Shown here: piece by piece, positions 22,159-31,994 of the stretch
Layout of the letters: every line of letters starts with the position of its first letter
Numbering within the stretch: the first letter of the stretch is position 1
Source: a virus
Virus record (IMG/VR): IMGVR_UViG_3300048056_000025
Location: 1 to 35,751 of that record
Reading direction: 5' to 3' (one strand)
DNA length: 35,751 nucleotides
Notes under the pieces: generated by a model
Database searches by the model: none
Told to the model about the DNA's origin: nothing
The model's input: the letters and a program-made list of their open reading frames with translations, nothing else
Position numbers and translations under genes: made by a program

Positions 22159-22898
22159 TGGCCTACACGGACCAAGATCACCCGGTGCGCCGGGAACTGC
22201 TGTATAGCGGAAACGGCCCGCAGACCGTGATCCCGTACACCTTCGTCGTTGACGAAAAGGCCACGCGCGCCACGTCTGCGACCATCGCCATTGAGGACAG
22301 CAGCGGCACCGCCCTGCTCGCCGCCACGGCGATGACTCTGGAGGCAAGCCCCAGCGCCACGTTCAACTACACCGTAGACTGCTCGGATACCGATGACTAC
22401 ACGCTGGCCGAGGGCTACAAGGCTACCATCGCCGTCACGTATGGCGGGGCGGTCTACACCGACGTTCTGTGGTTCGACGTGTGCCGCCGTCCGCTGGTCC
22501 CCACCTTGACGGACTCCGGGCTCGAGGAGCTTGAGCAGGAGTTGGCGCATTACAAGGACACCGGCGAGACGGATTGGTCCAAGAAGATCCGGGCGGCGTG
22601 GGGGCGCATTTTGTCCCGGTTGCGGCAGAAGGCCAACCAGGATGGATTCATCCGCCCCGCTCTGATCGTCGGGTACGACCAGCTCTATGAGGCCCACCGC
22701 CTGTGGACGCTTGAGCTTATCTGGGCTGACCGTCTCAACGAGGGCGAGGCGCAGGCGTACAAGTACGAGATGTACCGCGACGAGCGCAGGCAGGAGCTTG
22801 ACGCCGCGCTGGCAAGCCTCACGTATTCCGTGGGCGACGCCGAAGATCCTGACGTCACCGAGCGCGAGAACTTCAGCGGGATTATGCTGACTCGATGA
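22158..22898 (+). CDS. Probable head-tail connector protein
   Basis: This 246-residue protein starts at GTG 22158, the last base of the previous stop. The N-terminal 110 residues are beta-rich (YTFVVDEKATRATSATIAIE). The C-terminal part is helical (SGLEELEQELAHYKD, then WGRILSRLRQKANQDG). This mixed layout, position after the head block and before the tail-completion gene, and ATGA coupling to that gene fit a head-tail adaptor. No family is recognised with certainty. Confidence 0.55.
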   Translation: MAYTDQDHPVRRELLYSGNGPQTVIPYTFVVDEKATRATSATIAIEDSSGTALLAATAMTLEASPSATFNYTVDCSDTDDYTLAEGYKATIAVTYGGAVYTDVLWFDVCRRPLVPTLTDSGLEELEQELAHYKDTGETDWSKKIRAAWGRILSRLRQKANQDGFIRPALIVGYDQLYEAHRLWTLELIWADRLNEGEAQAYKYEMYRDERRQELDAALASLTYSVGDAEDPDVTERENFSGIMLTR

Positions 22899-23599
22899 GT
22901 TACCCCAGCGACATCAAGACCCGCATCGAGTCTATCATCCAAGGCGACGGCGTGACGTATAACGGCGTCTATGCTCGCACCAACCGCAACCCCACGGATA
23001 CCCGCGCGGTTACCACCGATGCCGGTTGGTCGTCCACCACAGGCGACCTGAACAGCCTTGACGTTGCCGCTGACCAACTCATCGGCGCCCACTTCTACGA
23101 CAGCACCACGGGCGAGGCGCGGCGCATCAGTGACAACGGGCTGACTGACGCGAGCGCCAACACCTCGGTGACTGTGGCCCCCGCCTTCGCTACGACCCCG
23201 GGCACCACCGATGCTGGATTCGTCCGCGATGGGTTCACGCTCTGCCCTGACTCGAATCGCCTGGAGAATCTGGCGAAGGACCGCTTCTTTCAGGTGCGCT
23301 TGCAGGGCGTATCCCGCGACCCAGCCTTCGGCGTCCGCAAGATGGGCAGGATGACGCTGCGCATCATGGTGCTCGTCGCGTATCAGTACGACGGCGACCC
23401 GGGCGATACCTGGCTCCGCATCAGCGAGGATATGCAGGAAATCAGCGACGCCTTGCTGACTACCACCACCATGCTCGCCGGGGCCAACGTCTTTCAGGAT
23501 GAAGAGGGCTCCGCAGAGTTCGCCGCTGACGAGGCGGGGCGCTGGGTAATCTGGGGTATCCCGCTTACAGCAACCTATACACAGGCCACTTCGGAGTAG
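22895..23599 (+). CDS. Probable tail completion / tail terminator protein
   Basis: This 234-residue protein starts at ATG 22895 in an ATGA overlap. It begins SYPSDIKTRIESIIQGDGVT, and the pattern RMTLRIMVLVAYQYDGDPGD followed by a beta-rich end resembles tail-terminator or completion proteins. These close the tail tube where it meets the connector. Size and position before the tube gene agree. Identification is by context. Confidence 0.5.
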   Translation: MSYPSDIKTRIESIIQGDGVTYNGVYARTNRNPTDTRAVTTDAGWSSTTGDLNSLDVAADQLIGAHFYDSTTGEARRISDNGLTDASANTSVTVAPAFATTPGTTDAGFVRDGFTLCPDSNRLENLAKDRFFQVRLQGVSRDPAFGVRKMGRMTLRIMVLVAYQYDGDPGDTWLRISEDMQEISDALLTTTTMLAGANVFQDEEGSAEFAADEAGRWVIWGIPLTATYTQATSE

Positions 23600-23601
23600 A
23601 C

Positions 23602-23757
23602 ATGATCTATAGCGTCGATGAGCACCGCGCCGAGCAGGCAGCCAGGCACGTTGACAAGCCCGTCAAGCCACGAACGGCGCCCAAGGTGGACGCTGATACC
23701 CCCGACGAGGAGATCGTCGATTCTGGGGCCTCTGAGCCCGAGGAGGTTTCCCGATGA
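23602..23757 (+). CDS. Small acidic tail-region protein
   Basis: This 51-residue frame starts at ATG 23602 with CGGAGTAGAC upstream. It begins MIYSVDEHRAEQAARHVDKP and ends in an acidic stretch. It overlaps the tail tube gene by ATGA, so the two are translationally coupled. No family is recognised. It may be a small assembly factor. Confidence 0.55.
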   Translation: MIYSVDEHRAEQAARHVDKPVKPRTAPKVDADTPDEEIVDSGASEPEEVSR

Positions 23758-25418
23758 CCGCGATCCGCTTGGACAACCAAACTCTCTGCGCCGCGTTCTC
23801 CACGGGCACGCAGGGCCGCATCCTGACCCTGGCCAGCGGTGGAGCCAGCGAGTACACCACCACGTCTGCTGGCAACGCCGGGGGTTCGACCCTGGTGTGC
23901 ACCACGCTGACTGCTGGCTCGTGGTCGGATACCCTTGTTGAGTTCCTGTCTGGGACGCTCAAGGGGCGGCGCGCGCTTGTGCTCGCTGACAACGCCACCG
24001 GTACACTGACCATCGAGGACATGCCCGCGCAGGTTGAGTCTGGCGTGAGGTTCCGCCTGCTAGATCATCCGATGCCGGTTGCCACCCACGACGGCGGCGG
24101 CACCTCGACCACCGCCCTGATTGACTCCACCCGCACGGCCGCATCGGAGCCGACCAACTTCTGGGTTGGCTGCTATGCTCGGTGCATCTACGCCGCCGGG
24201 TCAATCGTCGTTGGTGAGATGAAGAAGATCACGGCCTACGCCGCCGCGACCGGCGACTTCACCTGTGACGCATTCTCGGCCAACATCGCAGATGGTGACG
24301 TGTTCATTATCGAGCGCCCGATTCTGGCCGAGGCCGTGACCGTCGAGCACCCCACCGACATGATCGAGCGCAACCCTGTCCGCAAGACCAACGTGCCGGA
24401 GCAGAGCCAGGCAGGCGCGCGCAGGGGCGCAACCCTGTCCTTTAGCCTGCCGATGCAGGGCGACAACACGGGCGCCAACGCATCCAAGGAGTGGACTCGA
24501 TCCAGCACCATCATGCCGTTGCTTGAGGCGTGCTTCGGCACCATCACGCTTGAGCAGGGCACGACCATCGGCACGGGGTCTAGCACTTCCTCGCTTCTGG
24601 TTACCACGGCGACCAGAGAGAACTTCAACTCTGGGACCGGCGGCACCGCGCTGCTGGTCAACGGCGAGGCTCGGATCGTATCGGGGACCACTGATGGCGG
24701 CGTGGGCGAGGATACGCTGGCCCTCACCGCTCCCGTGCTGCGCGACGTTCCTGCCACCGCTGCCGTTGTGTATGCTGGCGCAAACGTCCGCTACGCTTCC
24801 ACGGCTCACTACCCCATCGGCTGTTTCGAGTACTGGGAAGACTCCGTCCGATACCGCTTCTGGGCATGTTACGGGACCGTCACGTTTTCAACGGATGCCG
24901 CCGGTCGAGTAATGGCGAATTTCAGTTGGCAAGGGCAGTCCTGGGACTCCCTCGCGGAGTCGATGCCGGTCAGCGATATCCACAACCTGTACCCCGATGC
25001 CGACGTTGAGGGCGTGATCGCCCGCGACACCCCGATTTATCTGGACAGCACAGAGATTGAGGTTGCCGCATTCTCGCTCGACCCTGGCCTCGTGGTGAGT
25101 GCTCGACCGGCGACGGGCGGGGTTGAAGGCAGCAAGGCTTTTCTCGTGACCGGGTGCAAGCCGACGTTCTCCGTCAACCCTCTCAAGGAGAGCGACACGT
25201 ATGACACCGCCGTGTCGAATCAGACCACGTATTCCCTGCTCGCTCAGTTCGGAAGCAAGCCCGGCAATACGGTTGTGTTCTGGATGCCCAAGGTCCAGTT
25301 GACGGCGAACGGCCGCGAGGACGCAGAGGGCTACGCCCGCAACGCCATCGCAGGCAAGGCGGTTGTCCCCGCGAGCACAGACCCGTTGGGCGAGGGGCTC
25401 GTTATCGCTTTTCTGTAA
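23754..25418 (+). CDS. Tail tube protein, long form
   Basis: This 554-residue protein starts at ATG 23754 in an ATGA overlap. The chain is beta-rich with Gly/Thr/Ala repeats (TQGRILTLASGGASEYTTTS, DTLALTAPVLRDVPATAAVV). Position before the chaperone and tape-measure genes and after the tail completion gene is that of the major tail tube protein. It is longer than most tube proteins (about 150-350), so an added domain or decoration is likely. The region of residues 190-240 (VEHPTDMIERNPVRKTNVPE) looks like the tube-loop type. Identification is mainly by position. Confidence 0.6.
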   Translation: MTAIRLDNQTLCAAFSTGTQGRILTLASGGASEYTTTSAGNAGGSTLVCTTLTAGSWSDTLVEFLSGTLKGRRALVLADNATGTLTIEDMPAQVESGVRFRLLDHPMPVATHDGGGTSTTALIDSTRTAASEPTNFWVGCYARCIYAAGSIVVGEMKKITAYAAATGDFTCDAFSANIADGDVFIIERPILAEAVTVEHPTDMIERNPVRKTNVPEQSQAGARRGATLSFSLPMQGDNTGANASKEWTRSSTIMPLLEACFGTITLEQGTTIGTGSSTSSLLVTTATRENFNSGTGGTALLVNGEARIVSGTTDGGVGEDTLALTAPVLRDVPATAAVVYAGANVRYASTAHYPIGCFEYWEDSVRYRFWACYGTVTFSTDAAGRVMANFSWQGQSWDSLAESMPVSDIHNLYPDADVEGVIARDTPIYLDSTEIEVAAFSLDPGLVVSARPATGGVEGSKAFLVTGCKPTFSVNPLKESDTYDTAVSNQTTYSLLAQFGSKPGNTVVFWMPKVQLTANGREDAEGYARNAIAGKAVVPASTDPLGEGLVIAFL

Positions 25419-25439
25419 ACCAATCACTAGGAGGCAGAC

Positions 25440-25847
25440 GTGAGACCGGCAATCGAAGGCACCCTTGTAACCGCGAGCGCAGACGATCCGGCTATCGACT
25501 GGGAGGCCAGCGGCACCACCGCAGAGGACTGGGTGCTGTCCGATCCTGACGACGAGCCCACGCCGAAGCTAAAGCCGCTGACAGGCAAGACGATCACCGA
25601 GTTCAGGTATCGCCTGCTTGACGACATCGAGTATACCGAGATGCTGCAATACATCCCGCGCGACAAAGACGACTCGTCGCGCATGATGCTGCTGGCGATC
25701 AAGGTCTACGGGGCGTGTGTCACCGAGGTCAAGCGTGGCAGCGGCGTGCTCGACAAGCACGACGACGTGAGCCGGAAGCACAAGTACTCGGTGGGGCTCC
25801 GCGTGTGGCGCTCCTCACAGTTGAGTGAGAACACTCGGGATTTTTAG
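25440..25847 (+). CDS. Tail assembly chaperone, gpG-like
   Basis: This 135-residue protein starts at GTG 25440 (AGGAGGCAGAC upstream). It is acidic and ends NTRDF at the TAG codon of TTTTTAG. It lies between the tail tube and tape-measure genes, where lambda gpG lies. Lambda-type phages make a second, longer form by -1 frameshift. The same layout is visible here: the next frame is in the -1 register, open past this stop, and lacks a ribosome site. The chaperone coats the tape measure until the tube forms. Confidence 0.65.
   Translation: MRPAIEGTLVTASADDPAIDWEASGTTAEDWVLSDPDDEPTPKLKPLTGKTITEFRYRLLDDIEYTEMLQYIPRDKDDSSRMMLLAIKVYGACVTEVKRGSGVLDKHDDVSRKHKYSVGLRVWRSSQLSENTRDF
25839..25847 (+). other. 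Candidate -1 frameshift site at the stop of the tail chaperone
   Basis: The 0 frame reads GAT TTT TAG. A one-base backward slip on the five T (25841-25845) gives TTT TTA GCG and continues in the -1 frame, open from 25829 to 26221. The heptamer is not the ideal XXXYYYZ, but the P-site codon re-pairs perfectly on TTT. No strong downstream structure was traced by eye. Confidence 0.5.
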
Positions 25848-25855
25848 CGAGCGCG

Positions 25856-26221
25856 GTGTCGAGGCAGGGAGCGGCGAAGGACGTTGACTGTGAGAACTGC
25901 CGCAAGCGCAGGGCTCACGTTAGGCGAGGCTGCTACCCCGAGCACCGCATGAGCAGCCCGGTGCCGTTCAACCGGCCCGACCTGAAAGACAGCGAGCCCG
26001 CGTATCACTGCGCGGCCAGCATATCGGGCGCCGTCGCCCGGGCCGGGTGGTTCTCCACCTATGCCCGCATGAAAGACGGACACCTTCCGCGCCCCGGATC
26101 GTGGGGTGAGCAGTCACACCGATGGTGCCAGGGAATCGACGTCATAGACGCCGAGGTCAAGCGGTACGAATCCGAGATGATCGAAGAGTCCAAAAACAAG
26201 GCGGCGAAGAAACGTGGCTAA
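25856..26221 (+). CDS. Tail chaperone extension (gpT-like), -1 frame
   Basis: The conventional start would be GTG 25856, giving 121 residues, but no ribosome site precedes it, and the frame is open back to 25829. A fusion with the preceding protein through the site at 25839-25847 gives about 260 residues. The chain has CENCRKRRAHVRRGC near its start and a GHLPRPGSWGEQSHRW segment like the LP-x-G-Q pattern in gpT-type parts. The C-terminus is a charged helix overlapping the tape-measure gene. It most likely extends the chaperone; a separate protein is less likely. Confidence 0.6.
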   Translation: MSRQGAAKDVDCENCRKRRAHVRRGCYPEHRMSSPVPFNRPDLKDSEPAYHCAASISGAVARAGWFSTYARMKDGHLPRPGSWGEQSHRWCQGIDVIDAEVKRYESEMIEESKNKAAKKRG

Positions 26222-27869
26222 AGTTGTCGAGGAACTGCAAGTCCTGATCAAGCAGCACGGGGCCAAGGAAGTCACCCGTGCTATGAAGGGCATGGAGAAG
26301 CAGACCGACAGCAACGTCAAGAGCCTTGCTAAACTCGCCGCTGGATACGTCGGCATCCGCGCTCTGTGGTCCGGCGCCAAGGGCCTCACCAACCTATACG
26401 CACAGCAGGAGATGGCCGAGCAGAGGCTTGAGGCGCGGACGCGCCGCCTCGGTGACGTGACTGGTGTATTTGCCGAGCGCCTGAAGCAAGAGGCGTCCGC
26501 AATGCAGCGGGTGTCCATGTTCGGGGATGAGGTGTGGATGTCCACACAGCGACTCCTCCTCGACCTCGGCGCCAACTCCGACAACATCACCAAGGCCACG
26601 AAGGCCACGGGCGAGCTCGCCGCCGCCCTGGACATGGACCTCAACAGCGCCGCCCGTCTTGTGGGCCAGGCGCTATCCGGCAACGTCCAAACCCTCGCCC
26701 GCTACATCCCCGCCGTTCGTGATCTGACCAAGGCCGAGATTGACGAGGGCAAGGCCCTGGACCTCGTGCTTGAGAAGCTCGGCGGCTCGATGAAGTCGCA
26801 GGAAGGTACCGTTCAGTTCGCCACCGAGCAGCTCTCGATGGCGGCAAGCGACCTTGGCGAAGAGGTGATGAAGCCTCTGGCACCATTGATTCGTGATGTT
26901 GCGCTCGCCCTTGCCGAGATGGCTGCGGCCATGAAGAAGGCAGGAGAGTTAGAAGAATTCTGGGCCCTGTTCACCCCAGACAGCCTTGGCGGCGGTGTTG
27001 TCGCAGGGCTGAAAATGATAGCCGAAGCAAAGCGCCAGGCGGCCGATCTTCGCAAGGAAGCATTATCAGAGCAAAAGGCATTTGAGTCTAAATGGTTTGG
27101 CCTCGACATTCCTCTTGTTGGCGCCGGAAAAAAGAAGACCAAGCCCAAGGGCAAGGGCGGCACAGACGACCTCGCCGCCGCCCTCGCTGGGGGCGAGGAC
27201 TGGGGCGGCTCTGACGCGGCGCTTGCTGCGTGGCGTGACCTTGAATACGGCAAGCTGGAGATTGACGAGGAGGCACAGGCCGCCCGCACCGACCTGTGGT
27301 TCCAGAGCACCATTGACCGCCTCGACGCCGAACAGGCGATGCTTGACGAGATGGCAATAGCCCACGCAGACAACGCTGACCTGCTGGCCCGCCAGTGGGA
27401 TCAGCAGTTCGGGCAGCAGTGGAAGCAGATGGCGCAGGGCATGGGCCAGGTGTGGGGCCAGCTCTGGATGGATATTGTCAGCGACCAGAAGAACGCAGGC
27501 AAGCAACTCCTCGCGGGCATCCTCGGCGTGATGGGCGACTGGGCCATCAGCGAAGGTAGCATCATGATGATGGCAGCGCTGGCAGAGGCGGTCCCGACCA
27601 AGGGCGCAAGCCTCGCTGGGCTCGGTCCTGCCGCCGCGCTGATCGCCGCTGGAGGCATTCTCAAGGGCGGCCAAGCGCTCACGCAGGGTCACTCCTCCGG
27701 GCTTAACTACGGCGCGGGAGGATCGTTCTCGCAGGCTCCAGGTGCATCACAGCAGCGTCCGTCCGTGGACATCACCGTCAATTACTCTGGCCTCGGATAC
27801 GACAAGGGCGCCATCGGCGCAGAGATCCATGACGCTCTAGGGCGTGCCGAAAAGGAGGGCCGCATCTAA
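26214..27869 (+). CDS. Tail tape measure protein
   Basis: This 551-residue protein starts at GTG 26214, overlapping the previous stop. It is long, helical and Ala/Lys-rich, with coiled-coil parts (KSLAKLAAGYVGIRALW, ARTRRLGDVTGVFAERLKQE) and a hydrophobic stretch near residues 440-495 (MMMAALAEAVPTKGASLAGL). It sets tail length by spanning the tube before assembly. Length suggests a tail of about 80 nm if the usual proportion holds. It is shorter than typical siphovirus tape measures. No lysozyme or peptidase domain is evident. Confidence 0.8.
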   Translation: MAKVVEELQVLIKQHGAKEVTRAMKGMEKQTDSNVKSLAKLAAGYVGIRALWSGAKGLTNLYAQQEMAEQRLEARTRRLGDVTGVFAERLKQEASAMQRVSMFGDEVWMSTQRLLLDLGANSDNITKATKATGELAAALDMDLNSAARLVGQALSGNVQTLARYIPAVRDLTKAEIDEGKALDLVLEKLGGSMKSQEGTVQFATEQLSMAASDLGEEVMKPLAPLIRDVALALAEMAAAMKKAGELEEFWALFTPDSLGGGVVAGLKMIAEAKRQAADLRKEALSEQKAFESKWFGLDIPLVGAGKKKTKPKGKGGTDDLAAALAGGEDWGGSDAALAAWRDLEYGKLEIDEEAQAARTDLWFQSTIDRLDAEQAMLDEMAIAHADNADLLARQWDQQFGQQWKQMAQGMGQVWGQLWMDIVSDQKNAGKQLLAGILGVMGDWAISEGSIMMMAALAEAVPTKGASLAGLGPAAALIAAGGILKGGQALTQGHSSGLNYGAGGSFSQAPGASQQRPSVDITVNYSGLGYDKGAIGAEIHDALGRAEKEGRI

Positions 27870-28591
27870 TGGCTGCAACCCTCGGCCGGTTCGTCTGGAC
27901 CGTCACCGTCAGCGCCGCGAATACCAACATCAACGTGACCGAGACCGGCGGGTCAGGCACGTTCAACGCTGCCATCGCCGCCACCACATACGCCACGCCT
28001 GAACTACTCGCCGCTGCGATGAAGACCACCCTGGACACGGCGGGCACGCACACATACACCGTGACCGTTGGAAGCACCGGGCTCATCACCATCTCGGCAA
28101 ATGGCACGTTCCAGATCAACGGATACGCAGCGACACGGGCCAACTATCTAATCGGCTTCCACGCCGCGACCAGCGCGGGCACATCGCACACGGCAGACCA
28201 GCAGCACCAGGGCGGCTTCTACTTTGGCGAGACGGGGCCTGACCTGTCGGTGGATACCGAAGACCAACCGGAGATTGACAGCCAGCAGGACGTGTCGCTT
28301 GACGGGCACATCACCGAGCGCCCGGTTGGCTCGGTCAAGTACACCCGCGAGATAGAGATTGGATTCGCTGACAGGGCGCACACCTACAAGACCACCAATT
28401 ACGCGAAGTCGTGGGAGGATCTGTGGGAGTATATCCGTGGTGGCAACTCGCGGTATGTGGCCTACGCCCCTGACGCCAGCAGCATCACCAACACCAATTA
28501 TCACATTGAGCCAGAGCCGTTCATGCCCAAGCGCCGAGACCCTAGCGTTGAGTTGTGGTCCTGGAACGTCAGCTTGAGGAAGCACGTATAA
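27869..28591 (+). CDS. Distal tail protein-like
   Basis: This 240-residue protein starts at ATG 27869 in a TAATG overlap. It begins with beta-rich Thr/Ala repeats (TVTVSAANTNINVTETGG). The middle has REIEIGFADRAHTYKTTNYA, and the end WSWNVSLRKHV is like a tail-tip ring protein. It follows the tape measure, where distal tail protein is usual. Identification is by position. Confidence 0.5.
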   Translation: MAATLGRFVWTVTVSAANTNINVTETGGSGTFNAAIAATTYATPELLAAAMKTTLDTAGTHTYTVTVGSTGLITISANGTFQINGYAATRANYLIGFHAATSAGTSHTADQQHQGGFYFGETGPDLSVDTEDQPEIDSQQDVSLDGHITERPVGSVKYTREIEIGFADRAHTYKTTNYAKSWEDLWEYIRGGNSRYVAYAPDASSITNTNYHIEPEPFMPKRRDPSVELWSWNVSLRKHV

Positions 28592-31275
28592 TGCCGCACC
28601 TCGGATACTTCCTACATATCGAGGGCATCCCCTGGCTTGCGTCCACGAACTCATGGACCCCTGCGGGCGACTGGTCCGCCTATACGTTCAAGCCTGTCAT
28701 TGCTGGCATCGCTCCCGTCAACTATGCAGTGGACCCACTCGAGCGCAAGGCCAACGTCGGAGTGCTCAACCTCCAGTTCGTTGACCAGCACGGGACCGGC
28801 GACGAGGCGGGTGGCATCCTGACAGACCTCTTCGCCACGGCCAAGTCTCAAGAGCGCCTGTTTTTAGATGAGACAATCGAGCAGGGCACCGCGATGGCGG
28901 GCGCTGGAACAATCGACGTCCAGGCAGCCATCGCCAACAGCACGTATCCGGTTGACCTGTACCTCGAGCGTGAGACGTTCACCGCCACGGGAGACGACGG
29001 GTCAAAGCAATTCACCGGCGTCACGCGCGCCGCATACGGCAGCACGGAAGCCCGCCACATTGGCGAGGAGTCTGTTGATCTGTATGAGCAGTATGTGCCC
29101 CGGGTCTATCTGTTCCCCGCGAGCTGGCGCGGCCGCATCTGCAAGCTGTATCGAGTCATTGACGACACGCTGCCAGCCAGCGCGGCGCAGGTATGGGCAG
29201 GGCCGCTGCTGGACCTCACGCCTACCGGCGTCAACACATGGACGCTGAAGGTTGGCAGCGTCATGGATGCTATCGAGGGCAAGGTATTTCTAGACGCTGG
29301 CAAGGGCGAGCTTGCCGAGGCGTGGTATGCTCCGATTGACGTTGGCGGAAGTCGGGGAAGTTCTGACACCCAGGACTCTCCTCCTTCTGGTCCGTGGGGC
29401 CAACCGTCGCTAAAGGAAAACCTGCGTGAGCAGCACGGCGCTCTGACACTGACTGCCGACGGCACCACCACCACGGCAATCGACACCGAGCTTACCGCCC
29501 CGGATGACTACTACAACAACCGCCATGCAATCCACTGGACGGGCGGCGGCAATGACGGAGACTGGGTTCCGATCACAGACTGGACCAACGCCACCAACAC
29601 GCTCACGATCAGGAAGTCCGACTCAGCAACGGCAACCGACGACACGCTCATCCTCCACCGAGCGTATGACTACACTCCAACCACTAACGCTTTTGCCTTT
29701 CTCGCTGCCGTTGACAAGGAGATCTGGGCTATCAGGCACCTCGGCGGAATCACAGACGGGGCGCTGTCTCTTCTTTCCGCGCAGGATAGATCGTGGACGC
29801 TTCAAGATTACTGGGCATGTGCTCCGGGGCTCGAGGGCACTGCCGAGAGGTCGCACGCGGCCGGGGCTCCGGTAAAGGAAATCTATACAAACTGGCGGTG
29901 GCCCGTGTCTCCGTCTGCCATCACCGCCCCGCACACTGCGCAACTCGCGGTTGATCAGTTTGCCGCTGCCGCCCTGGCCACAAGTCTCACCGAGGAGAGG
30001 CAGCACCCGATCAAGTGGTTCCTCGAGTTGGCCCTGTCCACCGGGCTCGGATACAACGACGCGACCTATGACGTGCTCCCGGAAGGCGTTGGCCTCGGCG
30101 CAGAGTCTAGCCTGATTGACATCACCGGCATTGCTGCGATGGCAGACAAGCTGTCATACATGAACTACCGTCTAGGATTCATTGAGCCGACCAACCTTGC
30201 CGACCTTCTGAAGAATGATATCTGTGTGCCTCTCGGTCTGTATCCGAGCATCAACAGCACCGGGCAACTCACCCTCAAGCAACTGAAGCGACACGACGAG
30301 ACATCCACGCCAGACCAGGCGCTCACCGACTCTGACCTTATCGGCGTGCCCGACGTGTCGTATGATTTCGTTACCCTAGTTCCGCGCATCACCATCAACT
30401 TTGATTATCTGCCAACCGAAGACCGCTTCATTTCGACCACGCAATCAGTGGCCGAGGATGTCGTGGCCCTGCACCCGGAGCTAAAAGGCGAGACGATTGA
30501 CGTTCACGCTTGGGTCTATGCCGGTGTATCAGAAAGATTCGGGCCATCGCTAGACGCCGCCGCGATGTTGGGGATTCTGTTTGAACAGAACCTCAAGCGG
30601 GTGCTAGAGCGCCTAGCCCATCAGCAAGTGATCGTCAACGTCAAGGTGCCGTTTCACGACGACGCGGGTAACATCGTCGGCATGGACCTGCGCCCAGGTG
30701 ACACGGTTACCCTGACCAGCAGCAACGTGATCCCGCTACCGACTGGCACCCGCACCCTGACCAACGAGTGGTTCGAAGTGCGCGAGGTCAAACTTGACTT
30801 TATGAATTCAGTCGCCTCGCTCGAGCTCTACTGGCTCGGATTCTACAACGGCAAGTGGGCCGGGTGGCAGTTCTCCGACACCGTGTCGGCGTGGGATGGC
30901 CCGTCAAAGACGTTCACGCTTAACGGCGAGCAGTTGCCCAGCGGATCGACCACCGAAGATTTCTTTGTTACGGCAAGCCAGAAAATCCGCGTCCATCATT
31001 GCGGCGCAGGCCACAAGGCAAGCGGCAACTATGGGGACACCGAGGAGCTTACCGTTGACACCGTGACTGACGGCCCGCCCATCACCATCTCCGTGACGGC
31101 AAGCCCAGCCGTTGCGCCGCTGGCAGGAGACATCATCGTGGCCGCTGACTACGACAGCGCCACGGCATCGCAGAAGCGGTACGCATCCTACGCCAAAGAC
31201 GGAGACGCTGACATTTCTGGCGATGAAACGGTCGGCGCTGCTGGCGATGATCCGTATGTATGGAGTGAAGACTAA
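28591..31275 (+). CDS. Large tail-tip or hub protein
   Basis: This 894-residue protein starts at ATG 28591, overlapping the previous stop (TAATG). It begins PHLGYFLHIEGIPWLAST and contains FTGVTRAAYGSTEARH near residue 145, a pattern seen in tail-tip proteins of many metagenomic phages. Size and position fit a tail hub or adhesion platform that joins the tube to the receptor-binding proteins downstream. The C-terminal 150 residues are beta-rich. No peptidoglycan hydrolase motif is seen. Confidence 0.6.
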   Translation: MPHLGYFLHIEGIPWLASTNSWTPAGDWSAYTFKPVIAGIAPVNYAVDPLERKANVGVLNLQFVDQHGTGDEAGGILTDLFATAKSQERLFLDETIEQGTAMAGAGTIDVQAAIANSTYPVDLYLERETFTATGDDGSKQFTGVTRAAYGSTEARHIGEESVDLYEQYVPRVYLFPASWRGRICKLYRVIDDTLPASAAQVWAGPLLDLTPTGVNTWTLKVGSVMDAIEGKVFLDAGKGELAEAWYAPIDVGGSRGSSDTQDSPPSGPWGQPSLKENLREQHGALTLTADGTTTTAIDTELTAPDDYYNNRHAIHWTGGGNDGDWVPITDWTNATNTLTIRKSDSATATDDTLILHRAYDYTPTTNAFAFLAAVDKEIWAIRHLGGITDGALSLLSAQDRSWTLQDYWACAPGLEGTAERSHAAGAPVKEIYTNWRWPVSPSAITAPHTAQLAVDQFAAAALATSLTEERQHPIKWFLELALSTGLGYNDATYDVLPEGVGLGAESSLIDITGIAAMADKLSYMNYRLGFIEPTNLADLLKNDICVPLGLYPSINSTGQLTLKQLKRHDETSTPDQALTDSDLIGVPDVSYDFVTLVPRITINFDYLPTEDRFISTTQSVAEDVVALHPELKGETIDVHAWVYAGVSERFGPSLDAAAMLGILFEQNLKRVLERLAHQQVIVNVKVPFHDDAGNIVGMDLRPGDTVTLTSSNVIPLPTGTRTLTNEWFEVREVKLDFMNSVASLELYWLGFYNGKWAGWQFSDTVSAWDGPSKTFTLNGEQLPSGSTTEDFFVTASQKIRVHHCGAGHKASGNYGDTEELTVDTVTDGPPITISVTASPAVAPLAGDIIVAADYDSATASQKRYASYAKDGDADISGDETVGAAGDDPYVWSED

Positions 31276-31994
31276 TGGCATCAGACGCGCCAGTCGAGTG
31301 GACGAACTATGTTGACTCGCTGTTCCAGGTTGGCAAGGCGATCAAAGACGTGCTCGGCCTCGGCCACAACGGAAGCATCAGATACCTGCTCGAGAAGACC
31401 CTGAACTATCCGAGCGGCGAGACCCAGCAGAACTATGGCCACGCCCACGGCGAGCTGTCAGAACCGGACGGGTCCACCATCCGGCGCAGCATCTTTACTC
31501 AGTCGTTTGACCTTGGCGACGTTGCAGACAACATCAGCTTTACGGTCAACACGTCATGGGTTGAACTGCTGAACTTCAGGTGTTGGGTTGGTCCGTTCAA
31601 GCGCCTCGCCTGCGAGATCAAGTACACCACCGATAGCGAAGCCAAGCTGATTAAGTTCCGTATCGAGTCGGGCGCTGCCAACGATAGCGCGGCGGCAACA
31701 GCGGCAACCAACGGACTACAGGAGCAGACCGGCCACACCACTACAACCGCAGCGTGGCGCACCATTGACGGCCAGCAGGGAAGCGGCGGGCCTCCGCTGG
31801 TTTATGCTGGCAGCGACACCAAGCTACTGGTTATCGACGGGCCGACGTCCATTGCCGACTATGACGAGATGTGCTCATGGCGTGAGTTCGTAATTGACTG
31901 CATCAGCGACACGGCGAGCACTACGGTAGAGATCCTTTCTGTTCACCTGTTTGAAGTTCTCACCACCGATGAAGATGGGACGCTGCTGACATGA
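31275..31994 (+). CDS. Tail protein, paralog A
   Basis: This 239-residue protein starts at ATG 31275 in a TAATG overlap. It shares with the next gene the order NYGHAHGE, IRRSIFTQSF, RLACEIKY and a closing VEILSVHLFEVLTTD. The pair are tandem paralogs at the tail end of the structural module, where receptor-binding or tip proteins are usual. His-rich HAHGE recalls metal binding, but that is only suggestive. Confidence 0.65.
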   Translation: MASDAPVEWTNYVDSLFQVGKAIKDVLGLGHNGSIRYLLEKTLNYPSGETQQNYGHAHGELSEPDGSTIRRSIFTQSFDLGDVADNISFTVNTSWVELLNFRCWVGPFKRLACEIKYTTDSEAKLIKFRIESGAANDSAAATAATNGLQEQTGHTTTTAAWRTIDGQQGSGGPPLVYAGSDTKLLVIDGPTSIADYDEMCSWREFVIDCISDTASTTVEILSVHLFEVLTTDEDGTLLT

